Shown here in pieces: positions 1 through 10,312 of a stretch of 64,000 bases of DNA. The notes beneath the pieces were generated by a model. The model searched no databases. It worked only from the letters and a program-made list of their open reading frames with translations, and was not told the DNA's origin. The number at the start of each line of letters is the position of its first letter. The first letter of the stretch is position 1. The DNA comes from Chamaecyparis obtusa (Eukaryota; Streptophyta; Pinopsida; Cupressales; Cupressaceae). Both the position numbers and the translations under genes were made by a program. The stretch lies in NCBI GenBank assembly GCA_027943335.1, contig BSBK01007741.1, positions 1,188,001-1,252,000 on the forward strand, read 5' to 3'.

Positions 1-817
1 TGTGTCCTAGCAGAGAACAGAGCATAGAGCCGACAGTGACTATTTTGGTTTCTGATTGTAAATTAATGTTGTAGAGGCTATGCACCAATTGTATTTAGAT
101 TGCCAACATATGTATATGTATAATTGTAAGCATGCTTAAGCCAATTCATTTGGAAGCATTATTTGTAATTAGTTATATGGCTGACCTAATTGTATAATTG
201 GTATGAGCGCATAAATATAAGGTGCACCCATTGTATTTGGTATGGAAGTGGAAATAGAATTGTGAGAAGCAAAGAAGAGGTATGCGAAGAGAGCATATGA
301 TGTATTAGAGCTTTGCTAGAGGTTAAAGCATCAGCACACCAAAGGAACTGATCTGACAAGCAGTGTCACAGCAACAGTTCACCAATAGATATAGTGTGTA
401 TCTGATTCAGAAGGTTGTAGCCTTCATCATTTGAGTAGTGAGCTCTAGGAAAGTGAGTCCACTCCCCTAACAGGGATCATTGTAAAAGACTCATAATAGG
501 TTCTGACCCTTAACAAGGTCTACTATACTAAAAGAATTGTAAAGCTACTCCTAATAGGGTAAAGGATCTTCTAACAAGGATCATAAAACACTAGTGTAGA
601 TTATTAGTGGGTATCAAGTCCCATTGGGGTTTTTACCTATTTGGGTTTCCCCGTAACCATATTGGTGTCATGTGTTGATTTCATGTTTCATGTTTATGTG
701 AATGTTTAATTTAGTACTTAAGCATTTATAATTCAGTATTCAGATTAAAGTGAAAAGTTAAAATACAGTGAACATTGATTCACCCCCCCCCCCCTCTCAG
801 TGTTCCCATTCCTAACA
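1..817 (+). repeat. 5' LTR of A1 (partial)
   Basis: Collinear with 6085-6897 of the 3' LTR, with scattered substitutions and small indels. It ends in CCTAACA directly before the PBS. The C tract near 782-794 is longer than in the 3' LTR. Its first roughly 300 bp are missing because the window starts inside it. Confidence 0.92.
211..220 (+). promoter_or_regulatory. Putative TATA box of the family A LTR
   Basis: ATAAATATAA is kept in all four family A LTRs (here, 6295-6304, and on the minus strand at 51365-51374 and 56612-56621), always followed by a GGTG-rich segment. Its place in the LTR fits a core promoter at the U3/R border. Function is inferred from conservation and sequence only. Confidence 0.5.
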
Positions 818-819
818 AT

Positions 820-831
820 TGGTATTAGAGC
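820..831 (+). other. Primer-binding site of A1 (initiator tRNA-Met type)
   Basis: TGGTATTAGAGC lies 2 nt after the 5' LTR. It differs by one base (C to T at position 7) from TGGTATCAGAGC, the classic complement of the plant initiator tRNA-Met 3' end, which is intact in B and A2. Confidence 0.85.
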
Positions 832-871
832 TCTGGTCCTCAGCAAAGAAGTTTAACCACTTGAGGAGATC

Positions 872-1992
872 ATGGAAAAAGAAGATTTGAAGAAGAATCT
901 TGAAGGAGCTCTTGAAGACCTGGACAACTCAGAAAGAGAAATTGAAAAACTAAAAGAAAAAGTTAGTGATGCTCAATTAGTTATCAAGAAACTAAGAAAA
1001 GATTTGAAGGGACACTCTAACAATGATCTTGAAGAAAAAGTCAAGAAGTTAAATGAAGAAAATGTATCCTTAGTGAGTCAGCTTGAAGAACTTCATGACA
1101 AACTAATGAAAAATCAAGATGTCTACAATGAACAAGTAAAGGAGAACCTTCAACTCAATGAAGAGTTAAGGGAGCAAATTTGGAAATCTTGGATCTGAAG
1201 AATTGCAAAGCAAGCTTGGAATCTGAATTAAAGAAGTCAAAGGATCATATTGACAAATTACACACCAGTGCTAAATTAGTAGAATCATAGTTGTATACAA
1301 GAAGAATCAAAGGAGACACTAGCTGTATTGGGTACAATGAAGCACATAATCAGATTGACAATATGCGAGCAAGAAAGGTTTCACAAAAGGAATCTATTGA
1401 TATTGAGAAGACTGAAGATTAAACCAAAGACAATGGTTGTCCTCCTAAAAATGAGTGCAAGCCTATTGAACACACCTATTTTGCATGTAACAAGCATGGA
1501 CACATTGCAAGAAATTGTACAGAGGTAAATCCTTTTAATGGTTATTGTTATACATGTAATAGATTTGTTCATAGAGTAATAAATTGCAAGACTAGTAAGA
1601 AGAACATGATTCAGCATGATCAAAGAAATCAGAATCAAACCAATGCAAGAAGTTCTTAGAATGTTACATGTTAGATATGTAACTATAATGGTCATATAGT
1701 GAAACAATGTAGAATGGTGACTCATGTCAATTTGTCGAGGAATAATAGACCTCCAGTAATTTGTCACACATATAACAAGGCTAGACATATCTCAAAGTTT
1801 TGTAGATCAAGGACACAAGGTTAGGAAAGCCCTAAAAAGACCAAAGAACCAGTTTTGGATCCTGAAGTAGAAGTCAAATTTTTTAATGCCTCAGAAGATG
1901 CGAGCTTGATTTGGTCAAAAGGAAAGAAGGACAATGTTGTTGAGAATGTATTGGATGCATCCCAAGTGGATGCACCCTCTACATCTACATAA
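872..1992 (+). pseudogene. gag: gag relic of A1: coiled coil plus four zinc knuckles
   Basis: Encoded a nucleocapsid-type Gag of about 370 residues. The ATG at 872 is the first after the PBS. The first frame (872-1198, 108 codons) is a charged Lys/Glu/Leu heptad-rich coiled coil. The frame is then broken by indels and stops; around 1480-1805, across frames, four CCHC-type knuckles follow one another: the first has lost its leading Cys (YFAC..GH..C), the second (CYTC..H..C) is complete, the third carries an in-frame TAG at 1672, the fourth has Tyr for its second Cys. The Gag end is set at TAA 1990-1992, which A2 shares. Not functional as it stands. The C-terminal stretch after the knuckles is acidic. 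Confidence 0.8.
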
Positions 1993-2427
1993 ATGGCCCT
2001 CAGGGTCATAGGGGGAGATAATTTAGCTCTAGACCCCTGTGTAGCTAGTATACTCATCCTCAGAGTATGCACCTTTAGAATTAAGCCATTGGAGTGTATT
2101 GGAACTATTGTGCAAGAGCGCACACATTGATTGTTAGTAGAACTCAAGTTTGAAAATTTAAAGTGACAACCTGGTTTACACGAGTTACATTAATGGAAAA
2201 TTTTTTACTTTAAGTACACAAAAAGATGTTTGTTTACTCATTACATTCATACTCAGAGTGATTGGAGAGTAGATTGAGCCTTGGAAGTTCTTGTGAAGAG
2301 TTGGAGATTAAGTTATCAGTGATTGCAGTGCATTTGATCAGTTGCAAGAAACCCTAGCTCATTGCACCGGTTTAGAAGTCATCAGAACATCTCAGAGATC
2401 TTTTGGAAAGTGAATATCAAGTAAGTC
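1993..2427 (+). other. Spacer between gag and ORF2 of A1
   Basis: About 435 nt without a convincing reading frame. B has a spacer of nearly the same length (about 430 nt, 9884-10312) between the same two genes, so the bicistronic layout is a family trait. How ORF2 was expressed (splicing, internal initiation) cannot be read from the sequence. Confidence 0.6.
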
Positions 2428-5400
2428 ATGGCCACTCCTATTATTTTTGATGTTGCTGAGAGGAAGTGGTATCTTTTCAAAAGGCATCCATTTAAATCAA
2501 CCCTAGATGATTTAGAGGGAGCATTTTCACGCATGTCGATGGATGTCATGCATATAGAAGACATAAGGGCTTACATTTATTGTAAGAAGAAACCTATTGG
2601 ACTAGATAGGTTAAGGGCACACATGGACACAATGTTGAAACTAGATAAAACATTCATGGATGAATACACTAAATGGAATGATCACCCTATTTTTGAATAT
2701 GCAATGACATATAAGTTCTATGAGGAAGAATGGATAAAGATATTATTGATTAGAATCCATGATGATTTGTTTTGGATTGGAGATGTACAAGTAAGAATCA
2801 TAGGAGACTTGATTCATGAGATAAAAGGCCTATCTAAGATAGACACCATCCTTCTAGTGGGTAAGGATGTCAGGAAAATGGTGGAGCAAGTGTGTAAATC
2901 TAGGAATGATAAGCGCGGCATGACCATTGAGCTGATAGAGCAACTAGACATTAAGTTAATGTCAATGATATTGGGTTACAGATTTCATCACACCAGTAGG
3001 GTGAATAATGTGTCCACGGGCACTATTCTAGCAGCCATCCATCTTGTGCAAGAAGATGGAGATTCAACTTGTGTGAGATCTTGCATGCACAGTTAATAGA
3101 TAACATCAGGGCTATCAAACATGACAAGACTAAGGTATTCAAGTTTGGGTCCCTAATCATCTATATGTACCTTCCTATAGTTGGTAAAGTGTCAGACTTG
3201 TATCTAGAAAAGTCCATTCCTACCATGCCATAAATATCAAAAAAAAAAAAGCACTAAAAGCACACATAGATATTTCATTAACTTGGAATTGAAGACCTTC
3301 AGAGAAAGGATGCAGATGAGGTACAGGATTCCTGAAAGTATTGTAGAGAAGTATAAGGATACAATATGCTTCATGGTGGAGATTGATACTACTTGTATGG
3401 AAGTTGTTGAGCCTAGAACTAAGTGGATTCATCCACTTGGGCATGAGGTTGAGGAAAAAGTTCTTGAATCCTATGCACAGGTACTACTATCAGCTCCCAA
3501 AGATGACAATGAACCTAGGTGGGGAACCTATGAAGAAAAATCTAGAGAAGTTGATGCTAAGCTGAATAGTGTTGAAACTAAAAGAAAGGTTGCAAAAGTT
3601 ACATCAGAGATCTTAAGGATACATGGTGTTTCTCAAGCAGATCTTGACAAGGCTAGGGAAGAGAAGATTGCCCTAGAATTGAAGAGCACAGCAGCAGAGG
3701 AAGAACATGAATATCCTAAGATAAAAAAGATAAAAATTGAGAAAGATGACAGTCAAAAGGATAAAGAAGACAATACTCCTTCTGCCCCCAAAGATACTCC
3801 TCTAGAGTATAAGCCTTTATTCAAGAGAAAGAAAGAAGCTAGCACTAGTCATCCATCCTCATGAGCATTAAGGAGTAGGAAAAACACTCAAGCACCTCCT
3901 CAGGTAGGATTCAACACTAGCCTCAATGTTCTATATGCAAGAATTTTTTATGAGAGAAGAATTGATCAAATAGGGAAGTTCTATGAATCATATAATGAGA
4001 TTGATAAGTTTGAAATTCATGGTATGATTATCAAACATTTGATAAAGTTCAAGAAGATATTTCTTGAATTGAAAATAGAAATATGAGATAATGTATGGGA
4101 CATTCTAGAAAACCTTAAAAGACAAGCAAATGAAGAAGACCTAAGGATCAGGGAAAAAGTGCTAGAAGACACTCTACCTGTATTTTCTAAAGAAGAAGTG
4201 GATCTGATATTGAATTTGGTGAAACAACACCTTAGAACAAAGATGAAAACTCTTCACATTATGAACAAAGATTATGAGTTGATAACAAAGGAAATAGAGA
4301 AGGCCTTTGAGAAGGTGTTGTTGGAACAACAGATCAAACCACCCGCTGCACCCATCACTCATGCACCCATCAAGGAAGATAAAGTGGCAAAACCCACTAA
4401 TGTACCAATGACAAGTCCTCAGGACTTAGTGCCCATAGTAGAAACTCAAACAGAAGTAGATCAGTTTGCACCTATGACAAAATCACTCAAAGATAGTACA
4501 ATTATCATAGATAATGTGGAAATAGCCATGGAGGCTATTGATAAGGAGTTGGAAAAGTTTGAGGAAGCATTTGTCAGCACTAAGGAAGTAGAAATCTTAT
4601 GCAGCAATACCCCTCCCACTCAGTAAGAAGAAGTACTCATGGAAGACATTTCTGATAAGAAAGAAATAGAAAAAGAAGAGCAAAGGAGAAAGAAAAAGAA
4701 ACTTATGTTGAAATACGCAAAGTGAAACAAGAGGTGATGGATAGCACTCCCATCACTCCCTCCTCATTGTTGTCAAGTTTGACACTTGACACTAGTAGTT
4801 TGGACTCCTGGAAGGAAGAAGACCTGATTAAGTTTAGCGTCCTAGCTATGGAGAAGGTGAAGGAGGAGCAAGTAATGAGTAATCCTCTCTTGGTGGAATC
4901 AGTAAATATTTTGAATAGTTTGGTGCCAGAGGATAAGAAAATAGTAAAATTTCATTTGGTGGATGATGTGAGCATAGTCTTATCATAGTTCAAAGTCAAT
5001 TTCTCAAGCCTAGAATAATTTGTGGCCATAGTGGTAGAGGAGTACTTAAAGAAGAGACTCAATGAACTAATGAGTAACTTTGCACTAGACTTGAACTCTC
5101 TTAAGTCTAGTCAGGCATCATTGATGGAGTTTGTAGATCAAGGAAGGAAAGTCATTATAGAATCCATGGATCAAGATAAGTTCACTAATGCCCATCTTAA
5201 GAAGATCAAAAATGCAGAGGCAATGATTGAGAAGGTGAAGATTTCAGTATTAGATACTTCCACTGATGTAAATATGTGTAACAATGTCTATCAAGGTTAG
5301 TTAGATATAATTGAGAAGGTAGAGAAAGAAATAGAGAAGATAAGGTCTAGATAGACTCAATTGAGGAACGCTCTTGTGCCCTCACTAGACATTCTCAGTC

Positions 5401-5585
5401 AAAACATAAAGGAGATTGACGCAACCATGATAACCTATGATCAAGGTCTGAGCATAGAATTGGAGATGGAGAAGCTTCAATATCCAATATGCGCCCATCT
5501 ATAGATAGTCAATTCTCTGATAACCTTTTGGAAGAAGGAGATCCAGAAACTCAAGATTGCATATCTGGAAGTTTTCCCTCAGTGA
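2428..5585 (+). pseudogene. ORF2 relic of A1, protein of unknown function (~1,050 codons)
   Basis: A long ORF that is not pol. Open pieces are 2428-3096, 3283-3864, 4159-4626 (all one frame), then 4722-4988 and 5022-5300 in another frame, to a stop at 5583-5585. The first ~220 residues look globular; around 3075-3235, in a shifted frame, comes a block resembling the middle of the plant-transposon proteins often labelled 'putative plant transposon protein' (Pfam PF20167; assignment by eye, unsure). Then follow a Lys/Arg-rich stretch (near 3815), a Pro/Thr-rich linker, and a C-terminal coiled coil. B carries the same layout, including a matching block at VEKYK..ICFMV. A role in packaging or in interaction with a helper element is possible but unproven. 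Several stops are CAG-to-TAG or CAA-to-TAA changes relative to A2. Confidence 0.7.
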
Positions 5586-5628
5586 GTCTATGTAGATAAA
5601 AAATTTTGATGCACCTTTGTCATTAATG

Positions 5629-5640
5629 TCAAAGGGGGAG
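5629..5640 (+). other. Upstream (extra) polypurine tract of A1
   Basis: TCAAAGGGGGAG lies about 140 bp before the LTR-adjacent tract. The same doubled tract is seen in B (34288-34299) and A2 (52033-52044, minus strand). Multiple PPTs are described for Sireviruses; that link is inference. Confidence 0.55.
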
Positions 5641-5770
5641 TTGTATAGAATATGGAGTACATATATGTATAGAGAGATATAAGAGTTTGTATAAAATATA
5701 TAGAAGACAAAAGTTTTTTGTGTAAAGGAACAATTAGAGACTTGGCCATATTCCTTTGTTGCCATCAATG

Positions 5771-5784
5771 ACAAAGGGGGAGAT
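5771..5784 (+). other. Polypurine tract of A1
   Basis: ACAAAGGGGGAGAT abuts the TGTTGG start of the 3' LTR, the usual site for plus-strand priming. Confidence 0.85.
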
Positions 5785-6897
5785 TGTTGGAAAGTTGTCT
5801 ATACTAAAGTATATGACTAGATATAGTGTTTTCATTATGGAAACAAAGTCATATAGCATTTTGGAGTCAGTGCACTAAGTGTAAAGATCAAAAATCAATT
5901 GTTGAAGACTGGACAACATACAGAGCTCTTGCAGCTTAGAGCACCTGTGCCCATGCATACAGATGAATTATGGTATGCACCCTAGAAGTTAAGGTTGTTA
6001 GTATATACTTATGCTTATTCTATGAGTGCATAAGTAGATATACAAAGATATGAAAGTTATAGTCAGTTGAAGTTGCATAGCCAGTGTGTGTCAGCAGAGA
6101 ATAGACCATAGAGCTGATAGTGACTATTTTGGTTTGCGATTGTAAATTAATGTTGTAGAGGCTATGCACCCATTATATTTAGGTTTCTGACATATGTATA
6201 TGTATAATTGTAAGCATGCTTAAGCTAATTCATTTGGAAGTGATATTTGTAATTAGTTATAGGGCCAACCTAATTGTATAATTGGTATGAGCACATAAAT
6301 ATAAGGTGTGCCCATTGTATTCGGTATGGAAGTGGAAATAGAGTTATAAGAAGTAGAGTAGAGGTATGCAAAGAGAGCATATGATATATTAGATATTTTC
6401 TAGAGGTCAAAGCATCAGCGCACCAAAGGAACTGATCTGACAAGTAGTGTCATGGCAACAGTTCACCAGTAGATATAGTGTGTATCTGATTCAGAAGGTT
6501 GTAGCCTTCATCATTTGAGCAGTGAGCTCTAGGATAGTGAGTCCACTCCCCTTACAAGGATCATTGTAAAAGACTCCTAATATGGTTTGACCCTTAACAA
6601 GGTCTACTGTACTAAAAGCATTGTAAAGCTACTCCTAATAGGGTAAAGGATCTTCTAACAAGGATCACAAAACACTAGTGCAGATTATTATTGGGTATCA
6701 AGTCCCACCGGGGTTTTTACCTATTTGGGTTTCCCCGTAACCATATTGGTGTCATGTGTTGTTTTCATGTTTCATGTTTATGTGAATTTTTAATTCAGTA
6801 CTTAAGCATTTAGAATTTAGTATTCAGATTAAAGTGAAAAGTTAAAATACAGTGAACATTGATTCACCCCCCCCTTTCAATGTTCCCATTCCTAACT
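5785..6897 (+). repeat. 3' LTR of A1
   Basis: Starts TGTTGGAAAG after the PPT and ends CCTAACT where the other family copies end CCTAACA, so the last base has changed. 1,113 bp, matching the 1,103 and 1,111 bp of the A2 LTRs. Putative TATA box at 6295-6304. Confidence 0.9.
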
Positions 6898-7492
6898 AAT
6901 ATAAAGTCTTTAAATTTACATTTCATTTCTCATTTTTACCTTGTCTCTGCACATTTGGCCCATTTTCTTGCACTTTAAGCCAAGAACACACCAGAATTTG
7001 ACAAGTGTCACTGGTTGGTTGGTTTCTCAAACTAACTCAAGTTTGACCACCTAATCTGGAGATTCAGAGACTACCTTGTTCTCTAAATTTTTGAATGTTC
7101 ATCTTAACCACGGTCAAATTCAGAGATCACGTAAATGGCCTATTCTCTAAATCTCCAAATACATTTCTTAACTCTAGTCACATTAGGAGAACACGTGACC
7201 AAACTTATTCTCTTAATCTCAGAATGCAACACCTCTAACCGTTGGCTTCTGGAGATCATGCAACTAACTACTCGTTGAATCACTTGATGTTAACTCCTTA
7301 ACCATTGGGATCCAGTGATCACACAACTGAGTGTTCATGAAATCTTGTGATGTTACCTCCTTAACTACCAAGATCATGCGACTATGCAACTATTGCATTC
7401 ACTGAATAGCTAGATGCTTACCTTAACTGTGAGCTCATTCAGTGATTACATGACAAGTCGCCATGTGTCACTTCACCACCCAGTTTTCTTCT
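6898..7492. repeat. Old LTR fragment F, part 1, with degenerate ~63-bp tandem units
   Basis: No gene. From about 7070 to 7460, six or seven degenerate units of about 60-66 bp follow one another, each with a GGAGATCA-like start and a CTTAACCA-like segment. The order of motifs matches the E LTR around 38940-39480, so this is probably part of a related gypsy LTR that A1, B and E later broke up. Confidence 0.55.
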
Positions 7493-8560
7493 TGTTGGAA
7501 ATTTGGCTGAGTTAGATATCTAGATGTTGTCATTATGGAAACAAATGATGTATATGAAGACCACATATGATAGAGAGCAGTTATGACAAAGCACAGAACA
7601 AAATTGTCTAAGTCTAAGCAGTATTTTCCTAGTCTAACCAGAGACAATTTTGATTGGCGACATCGATAGAAGTAAGTTAAGTGTTTGCACACTTGAACAT
7701 GGATACTATGATGTATATTGAAGACTCACCTAAGAGTGCAAGTCTTTATGGCATGTATGGAAGAATTTATTGTAGTATTACCAGATATAGTGTTAAAGTT
7801 GACAAGACAAAGAATGAAGACATAATTGGTAAATAGTTAAGGCATTATTTTGTTTATCAAAATAATGTCTTAATCATATAAAGGGATGAAATCCTAGATG
7901 TTAACCCTTGCGAAGAATAAGTTATTAAGTATTTTGTAAATTTTTTTATGTTTTGTAAACCTGACTGTGAAAGTTATTATCCCTAATAACTTGTATAAAT
8001 GTAAGACATATGTAATGCAAAGAAAGTAGAGTAACATATGTATGCAAAAGATATTGATGTGAAGTTTTAAGTTGTGAAAGTCAAGCAAGTAGACTTTGTA
8101 TAAGCAAGAGAAGCAGTAAAGGTTATATACCTTGCCCTTTTTCTAATTAGAAATCATTGTACATTACATGTTTGGGCAATGGGCTCATCTTGTAATCATT
8201 TCTATTGTGTACTACCAACTCTTAGCAAGGTTGAGGCTTCTAACAAGGCCTAGAGTCCCTTAATCAGGACTGAGACACTATATGTATGTAACAGGATCCT
8301 AATAGGATCAACATCCTTAACAAGATATTTTTATTAGTGGATCATTATGGATATCATCCCCACTGAGGTTTTCCCTTGGCCAGGGTCTCCTTGAGAGAAA
8401 ATAATGTGTTATGATTTCATTTTCTTTATTTCTATGCATGTTATTTAGTTTACTCTATTTTGCAAATATCAAGTTAATCTATTATATCCATAATTGGGAA
8501 AAAGTAAAAGTTTGTAGAATACTGATTCACCCCCCCTCTCAATATTCCCTATTTCTAAAA
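7493..8560 (+). repeat. 5' LTR of B
   Basis: TGTTGG start; ends in ATTTCTAAAA where the 3' copy reads ATTTCTGACA, so the terminal CA has been lost. Like family A it has a C tract (8529-8536) just before its end. Confidence 0.92.
7877..7882 (+). promoter_or_regulatory. Putative TATA box of the B LTR
   Basis: TATAAA followed by GGGATGA; the same string stands in the 3' LTR at 34869-34874. Promoter role is inferred. Confidence 0.5.
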
Positions 8561-8562
8561 AT

Positions 8563-8574
8563 TGGTATCAGAGC
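8563..8574 (+). other. Primer-binding site of B (initiator tRNA-Met)
   Basis: TGGTATCAGAGC, an exact match to the usual plant initiator tRNA-Met PBS, 2 nt after the 5' LTR. Confidence 0.92.
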
Positions 8575-8631
8575 TTAATTACTCAAAAAAGAATCATTCA
8601 GAGAAAGCCTAGCAGCTTGAGTAAGATCTCT

Positions 8632-9883
8632 ATGGATATGGATTAGCTACAGAAGAATCTTGAAGAAGCTCTTGAACAGATTGATATACTTACTGAAGAA
8701 AGAGATACTCTGAAAGGAAAATATGATGATGCAAAGAACCTTATTGAGAAGTTGGAAGAATTGAAATAAGAAAAGCAATCTACAATTCAAATTGAAGATT
8801 GTGATGAAAATATAGAAAAAGAAAATGAGAACCTTAAACATGAATTAAAGATAGTAAATCTGAAATTGAGTTTGAAAGATGGAAACAACAATAATGAAGC
8901 AAATATGAAATCTGAGAATGAAGATCTGAAATCTAAACTTTGTAAAGTGACATCTAAACTTGAGGAAACAAAATTGCAGTATGTTGAACTTGAAAAGTAC
9001 AATACAATTGTGAAAGGTGAACTGACTTAGTCTAAGAAACAACTTGAGAGAATATATTCCACTAGTGAGAATATTGATGAACAAATGTCTTATCAGAAGC
9101 CATTCTATGATAAAACTAGTCTTGGATTTAACTCATCTAAGGTAATCGAAGAAAGCAAGGAACCAGATCTGAAAGTTTCTAAAAACATAGATGAAAAGAA
9201 ATCTGATGAAGCTAAAAAATCTGAGGACACATCTAAAGAAGAAGAACCACGTAAATAAGAAGAATCACCTAAAGGTACACAGAGAGAATTTAAAGGTAGA
9301 TGTTTTTCATGTAATACTTTTGGTCATATGAAGAAAGATTGCACAAGTAAGCAATTTAAACCTCTTAATGGTTATTGTTATAATTGTCATGGTTTTGGAC
9401 ATGGAGCTATTAAATGTAAGAAGCCTAGATCTAATGATAATAATAATAGTATAATGTTTAGAGATACTAACCATGAAGATAAGAGACCTACTGAAGATAT
9501 GAATAGAAGAAATGGAGTAATATGTTATAGATGCAACAAGATTGACACATTGCCAGGAATTGCAAAAATCACAAATCAACCAAACTGGACCGAGATATGG
9601 AAACAATGGAATAGTTTGTTAGATATGCAACAAATTTGGTCATACAAAAAGGTTTTGTAGAATGAATAACATGAGAAACCCTAATCCTAGAAGTTATACA
9701 AGGAGAAATGAGAATGCAAGCAACAGTCAAAGAGGATGTTGTAGTAATTCAGAAGAAGTGAAATTTGTTAAATCCACAGATCAAGGAGACACATTCAGCA
9801 CAAAAGGTAATTAGAAAGGTGAAGTATCTAATGGTAAGAGTGAATCTCTTCCTAACCCATCTCAAAGTACACTTAATTCATAA
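8632..9883 (+). pseudogene. gag: gag relic of B: coiled coil plus four zinc knuckles
   Basis: The ATG at 8632 opens a frame that runs to about 9545 with only a few stops. It encodes a Lys/Glu/Asn-rich coiled coil of over 120 residues, then a YDKTSLGFN-like block typical of plant copia Gag just before the nucleocapsid, then CCHC knuckles. Knuckle 1 (CFSC..GH..C, near 9300) and knuckle 2 (CYNC..GH..C, near 9376) are complete. Knuckle 3 (starts CYRC, near 9522) is broken by a one-base deletion. Knuckle 4 (near 9620-9660) lies in the shifted frame and has a TAG in place of a codon between its first two Cys. The tail ends near TAA 9881-9883. Same four-knuckle plan as A1 and A2. Confidence 0.82.
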
Positions 9884-10312
9884 AGAATGCATTAGAATAG
9901 GAACTTAGGATAGTGTAGAAATTAGTATAGGATGAATTGAGTTTTGTGCAGTTGATGTAAGGTATTATGTGATGTAAATATGCTATGGTTAAGAGTTCAT
10001 GAGCTAATATGAAGTTATACAAGTTCACAAGAAGTTTTAAGTTTTGCAGGAAAGCAAGAACAACTTTTTGGAAAGAAGCAACAAAATAATTGAATGCGAT
10101 GTCAGAATCTCAAAGATAAAAACTTGTGATCAGTAATAGTTAATCATTCAAGCGACTACAAGTGTTAGGGAGATCGAAGTAGTAGTTATTGAAGGCAGTT
10201 TGAAGGATTTGGTGAGAGAACTTCATGTCGGATCTACACAAAGCCCTAAATCACAAAATTAAGGTATTTTACTGAGAAAATATATCAGTTAGTTAGATAA
10301 TTTATAGAAGAT
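9884..10312 (+). other. Spacer between gag and ORF2 of B
   Basis: About 430 nt with no supported frame. It matches in length the spacer of A1 and marks the same two-gene layout. Confidence 0.6.

Larger units (their letters stand above)
1..6897 (+). mobile_element. Copia-like LTR element without pol, copy A1 (5' end outside window)
   Basis: Bases 1-817 repeat at 6085-6897 and both copies end in a C-rich tract followed by TTCCCATTCCTAAC, so they are LTRs. An initiator-Met type PBS follows the 5' LTR and a purine tract precedes the 3' LTR, which fixes the strand. Between them lie a gag relic and a second long ORF relic; no protease, integrase, reverse transcriptase or RNase H motif is visible, so the element is non-autonomous. 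The PBS, the roughly 1.1-kb LTRs and the long coiled-coil gag suggest a Ty1/copia, possibly Sirevirus-related, lineage (inference). About 300 bp of the 5' LTR and the left TSD lie outside the window. Confidence 0.88.

Noticed and set aside
820..840. tRNA gene near the LTR end of A1, B and A2
   Set aside because: Only the 12-base tRNA complement is present, which is the PBS; no cloverleaf.
1381..1788. 135-codon minus-strand frame over the A1 gag knuckles
   Set aside because: Antisense shadow of the gag relic; the coding evidence (CCHC motifs, conservation with A2 and B) is on the other strand.
2428..3096. 222-codon frame as a possible host gene
   Set aside because: It lies inside an LTR element between PBS and PPT, and B has a homologous region in the same place.
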